Shown: in pieces, positions 6,585 through 8,886 of the stretch
Numbering within the stretch: the first letter of the stretch is position 1
Layout of the letters: every line of letters begins with the position of its first letter
DNA from: Candidatus Limnocylindria bacterium
Lineage (GTDB): Bacteria > Chloroflexota > Limnocylindria > QHBO01
DNA length: 8,886 nucleotides
Direction of reading: 5' to 3'
Assembly (NCBI GenBank): GCA_030146365.1
Contig: JASLBU010000007.1
Location: 1 to 8,886, forward strand
The notes under the pieces: generated by a model
The model's database searches: none
Seen by the model: only the letters and a program-made list of their open reading frames with translations
What the model was told of the DNA's origin: nothing
Translations under genes and position numbers: made by a program

Positions 6585-7397
6585 ATGAGTTACGCGCGGA
6601 ACCTCCTGAGCCGCGGCGAGGAGGTCGTCTACGAGAGCCGGCAGCACTGGTTCGCGGTCATCGCTCGGACCTGGCTGTGGATCCTCATCGCGATCATCGC
6701 CCTTGCGCTGGTGATCTTCCTGGTTTCCGGCGCGGAGCCGTTCGTGAACGAGACGCTCGACCAGATCGTGACGCTGGGCGCGGTGATCGGCCTGATCGCC
6801 GCCGCCGCGTACGTCGCCTTCGTGCTGTGGGACTGGCGCAACCAGGAATGGCTGATCACCACCCGCCGGGTCATTCGCGCGGAGGGCGTGCTCAACAAGC
6901 AGATGGCCGACTCCAACCTCGAGAAGATCAACGACGCCCGGCTCGACCAGAGCGTCTTCGGTCGGATCTTCGGCTTCGGCACGCTCGACATCCTCACCGC
7001 GGCCGAGGAGGCCGGCGGCTCGCACGTCGCCGACTTCCCGATGATCGCCGACCCCATCCAGTTCAAGAAGGCGATGCTTGACCAGAAGCAGATGCTCGAG
7101 CAGCCCGACCTCGCCCCGCCGCGCTATCAGCGCGCCTCCGCAGCACCGCACATGGAGCGCGCGGAGCCGATGCCACCGCGCGCCGGCTCCGACCGAGTCG
7201 CCGTCTACGCGGACGGCGGGTTCAGGCAGCCGGAGCCGCATCCTGCGCCGACGCCGGCGCCCCCGCTGGCGGCCACGTCATCCCCTGCCGATGACCTCGC
7301 CTCGACGCTCGAGCGCCTCGCCGGCCTCCGCGACAAGGGGCTGATCACGCCCGACGAGTACGAGGCCAAGAAGCGCGACCTGCTGGAGCGGATGTAG
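6585..7397 (+). CDS. Membrane protein with bacterial PH domain and C-terminal SHOCT domain
   Basis: The 270-residue product has a short N-terminal part, two membrane segments (about 29-47 and 62-82), and then a bacterial PH domain of the DUF304/bPH2 type (about 85-165). The PH domain is recognised from the pattern WLITTRRVIRAEGVL, a run like LEKINDARLDQSVFGRIFGFG, and the closing DPIQFKKAML. A Pro/Ala-rich linker (about 175-235) leads to a SHOCT domain in the last 32 residues, which contains LRDKGLITPDEYEAKK. SHOCT is a short helical domain usually found at protein ends and thought to mediate oligomer or partner contacts. The soluble domains are expected on the cytoplasmic side. The substrate and function are unknown, and related YdbS-type proteins are also poorly understood. 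It follows the recombinase by 34 nt and ends one base before the punA start, so it is probably cotranscribed with both. Context does not give a role. Confidence 0.82.
   Translation: MSYARNLLSRGEEVVYESRQHWFAVIARTWLWILIAIIALALVIFLVSGAEPFVNETLDQIVTLGAVIGLIAAAAYVAFVLWDWRNQEWLITTRRVIRAEGVLNKQMADSNLEKINDARLDQSVFGRIFGFGTLDILTAAEEAGGSHVADFPMIADPIQFKKAMLDQKQMLEQPDLAPPRYQRASAAPHMERAEPMPPRAGSDRVAVYADGGFRQPEPHPAPTPAPPLAATSSPADDLASTLERLAGLRDKGLITPDEYEAKKRDLLERM
7385..7388 (+). promoter_or_regulatory. Shine-Dalgarno site supporting the TTG start of punA
   Basis: GGAG, inside the last codons of the PH/SHOCT gene, is 10 nt before the TTG at 7399. It supports that unusual start. With one base between the stop and the TTG, reinitiation by ribosomes finishing the upstream gene is also likely. 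Confidence 0.4.
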
Positions 7398-7398
7398 C

Positions 7399-8283
7399 TT
7401 GGGCGACGCGGCCCTCGCGGATCTCGCCGACGGAGTCCACGGCGCCGAGCTGGATCGGCGCATCCAGGAGGCCACCGACCTCATCGGCAACCGGCTCGGC
7501 GACGCTGAGATCTCGCGCCCGCGGATCGTCCTGGTGCTCGGCTCCGGCCTCGGGGGCGTGGTGGCCCTCCTCGATGAGGCGCCCCGCCTGACCCTTCCGT
7601 ACCGTGAGATCCCGCACGTTCCCGGCTCCGGCGTGGAGGGGCATGCGGGTGAGCTGGTGGCGGGCACCATTGCCGGCACACCGGCCGTCATCCTGTCCGG
7701 TCGTGCGCACCCGTACGAGGGCTATTCCCATCGCGAGGCCACCTTGCTGCTGCGAGCGGTCCTCGCGCTCGGCCCGGACACGCTGGTGCTCACCAATGCG
7801 GCGGGCGGGCTCGATCCCACGTTCGACCCCGGCGACGTGATGCTGATCAGCGACCACCTCAACATGTCCGGCGACAACCCGCTGCTCGGCCCGAACCTGG
7901 ATCGATTCGGGCCCCGATTCCCGCCCATGACGGACGCCTACGACCCGGGACTCCGTACGGCGGCAATGGATGCGGCCGGCCGCACCGGCACCGCCCTCCG
8001 CGAGGGCGTCTACGTGATGCTGTCCGGGCCCTCGTACGAGACGCGGGCGGAGATGCGCATGCTGCGCGGGCTCGGGGCGGACGCCGTCGGCATGAGCACG
8101 GCCCATGAGACGATCGTGGCCCGGCACGCCGGTGTTCGGGTCCTGGCATTCAGCCTCATCACGAACAAGGCGACCGACGACGTCGAGGCCGGCGCGACCC
8201 ACGATGAAGTCATCGAGATGGGGCGGATCGGCGCGGAGCGACTGGTGACGCTGCTCGCCGACCTCCTTCCTCGCCTGGCCTGA
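7399..8283 (+). CDS. punA: Purine nucleoside phosphorylase, trimeric inosine/guanosine type
   Basis: PNP splits purine (deoxy)nucleosides with phosphate into base and (deoxy)ribose 1-phosphate for purine salvage in the cytoplasm. The 294-residue product belongs to the PNP/MTAP family. Visible sites are the phosphate-binding GSGLGG (48-53), H82 in EGHAGELV, R102/H104/Y106/E107 in GRAHPYEGY, TNAAGG (132-137), GPSYETRAE with E214, GMST with M232, ITNKA with N256, and H268. These match human PNP E201, M219 and N243 with a constant offset of 13. Glu plus Asn at these places indicates 6-oxopurine nucleosides (inosine, guanosine) rather than methylthioadenosine, where Asp replaces Asn. The start is TTG, chosen because it leaves a family-like N-terminal helix of about 45 residues before the phosphate loop, and no ATG or GTG precedes that loop in frame. 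It sits one base after the PH/SHOCT gene and 7 nt before the M50 protease gene. Confidence 0.93.
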   Translation: MGDAALADLADGVHGAELDRRIQEATDLIGNRLGDAEISRPRIVLVLGSGLGGVVALLDEAPRLTLPYREIPHVPGSGVEGHAGELVAGTIAGTPAVILSGRAHPYEGYSHREATLLLRAVLALGPDTLVLTNAAGGLDPTFDPGDVMLISDHLNMSGDNPLLGPNLDRFGPRFPPMTDAYDPGLRTAAMDAAGRTGTALREGVYVMLSGPSYETRAEMRMLRGLGADAVGMSTAHETIVARHAGVRVLAFSLITNKATDDVEAGATHDEVIEMGRIGAERLVTLLADLLPRLA

Positions 8284-8290
8284 GCGCCAC

Positions 8291-8886
8291 ATGCTGTTCG
8301 GCAACTTCAGCGCGGCCGAGATCGCGGGCATCGCGGTGGCGCTGGTGGTGGGCATCACCTTTCACGAGTTCAGCCATGCGTTCGTGGCGGACCAGCTCGG
8401 GGACCACCGGCCACGCGCGCTGGGCCGCGTGAGCCTCAACCCGGTGGCGCACATCGACCCGGTCGGTGCGCTGGTGTTCGTGCTGGCGGGCTTCGGCTGG
8501 GGCCGGCCGGTGCCGGTGAACGTCTATGCCCTCCGGCCCGGCCGCATCGGCATGGCGTTCGTGGCGGGCGCCGGGCCCATCGCAAACGTTGTCGTGGCGG
8601 TGGTCGCGGCCATCGTCATGCGTGCTGTGGAGATCGGCGGCGTGGGCGGCATCGCGGCGCAGATCATGTTCTTCATCGTCTTCTACAACCTCCTGCTGGC
8701 GATCTTCAACCTCCTGCCGATCCCTCCGCTCGATGGCTACAACGTCGTGCTGGCCTTCGCGCCGCCCCGGACCGCGTTCGCCATTCAGCGCTACGCCCAG
8801 TACGGGGTCATCCTGCTGCTGCTGCTGGTGTTCCTCCCGAACTCGCCGCTGGGTCTGATGTTCGGGCTTGTGCGTCAGCTCACGCG
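8291..8886 (+). CDS. Site-2 protease family (M50) membrane metalloprotease, 3' end cut by window
   Basis: This frame runs off the window end with 198 full codons and no stop. Compact M50 proteins of this type are about 200-230 residues, so it is nearly complete. It is an integral membrane zinc protease: HEFSH at 25-29 in the first helix is the HExxH zinc motif with E26 as catalytic base, and NLLPIPPLDG (140-149) is the second motif, with D148 as third ligand. Four or so hydrophobic segments are visible (about 10-24, 60-70, 88-110, 122-142), plus a Leu-rich one near 173-180. No PDZ domain is present, which sets it apart from RseP/RasP-type regulators of sigma factors. Natural substrates of this small group are mostly unknown. 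The ATG at 8291 lacks a Shine-Dalgarno site but is 7 nt after the punA stop, consistent with coupling. In many Gram-positive genomes such genes precede trpS or scpA/scpB; what follows here is not visible. Confidence 0.88.
   Translation, partial: MLFGNFSAAEIAGIAVALVVGITFHEFSHAFVADQLGDHRPRALGRVSLNPVAHIDPVGALVFVLAGFGWGRPVPVNVYALRPGRIGMAFVAGAGPIANVVVAVVAAIVMRAVEIGGVGGIAAQIMFFIVFYNLLLAIFNLLPIPPLDGYNVVLAFAPPRTAFAIQRYAQYGVILLLLLVFLPNSPLGLMFGLVRQLT

Noticed and set aside
8813..8827. CTG triplet run
   Set aside because: It encodes a run of leucines in a predicted membrane helix of the M50 protease, which explains it without a repeat function.
1..8886. tRNA, rRNA, CRISPR, insertion sequence, riboswitch or toxin-antitoxin pair
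   Set aside because: No gap between genes exceeds 84 nt, and I saw no repeat arrays, transposase motifs, tRNA-like folds or toxin gene next to the RHH protein.

Overview
This window is a compact, GC-rich stretch of ordinary bacterial chromosome. Nine protein genes lie on the + strand and none on the - strand. There are no RNA genes, insertion sequences, CRISPR arrays or other signs of transfer. The gene order (dxs, tlyA, nadK, recN, a tyrosine recombinase, then punA and an M50 protease) and the GTG/TTG starts without Shine-Dalgarno sites suggest a high-GC Chloroflexota (for example Limnocylindria-like) or actinobacterial genome. This placement is inferred from gene content and composition, not from any search.

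Layout: 1-1872 is the 3' part of dxs (isoprenoid precursor synthesis), whose start lies before the window. After an 84-nt gap holding an inverted repeat and a -10-like hexamer comes tlyA (rRNA 2'-O-methyltransferase). A 37-nt gap with a 10-bp perfect palindrome and another -10-like hexamer leads to a small ribbon-helix-helix (RHH) DNA-binding protein. That gene overlaps nadK (NAD kinase) by ATGA. After a 17-nt gap with a third such hexamer, recN (DNA repair) overlaps a XerC/D tyrosine recombinase by ATGA. Next come a two-helix membrane protein with a bacterial PH domain and a C-terminal SHOCT domain, punA (purine nucleoside phosphorylase) and a site-2 (M50) membrane protease cut by the window end.

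The genes fall into probable transcription units: dxs (end of an upstream unit); tlyA; RHH-nadK; and recN-xer-PH/SHOCT-punA-M50. The first gene of each of the last three units lacks a good Shine-Dalgarno site. Each has a -10-like hexamer ending exactly 7 nt before its start codon, which suggests leaderless transcripts. Genes inside units are coupled by overlaps or very short gaps.

I find no clearly new multi-gene system here. The most interesting items are the unassigned RHH regulator and its possible palindromic operator, in a gene position comparable to that of ArgR/AhrC in Firmicutes; the repeated leaderless-promoter spacing; and a Dxs with altered residues in several usually conserved cofactor-site motifs.
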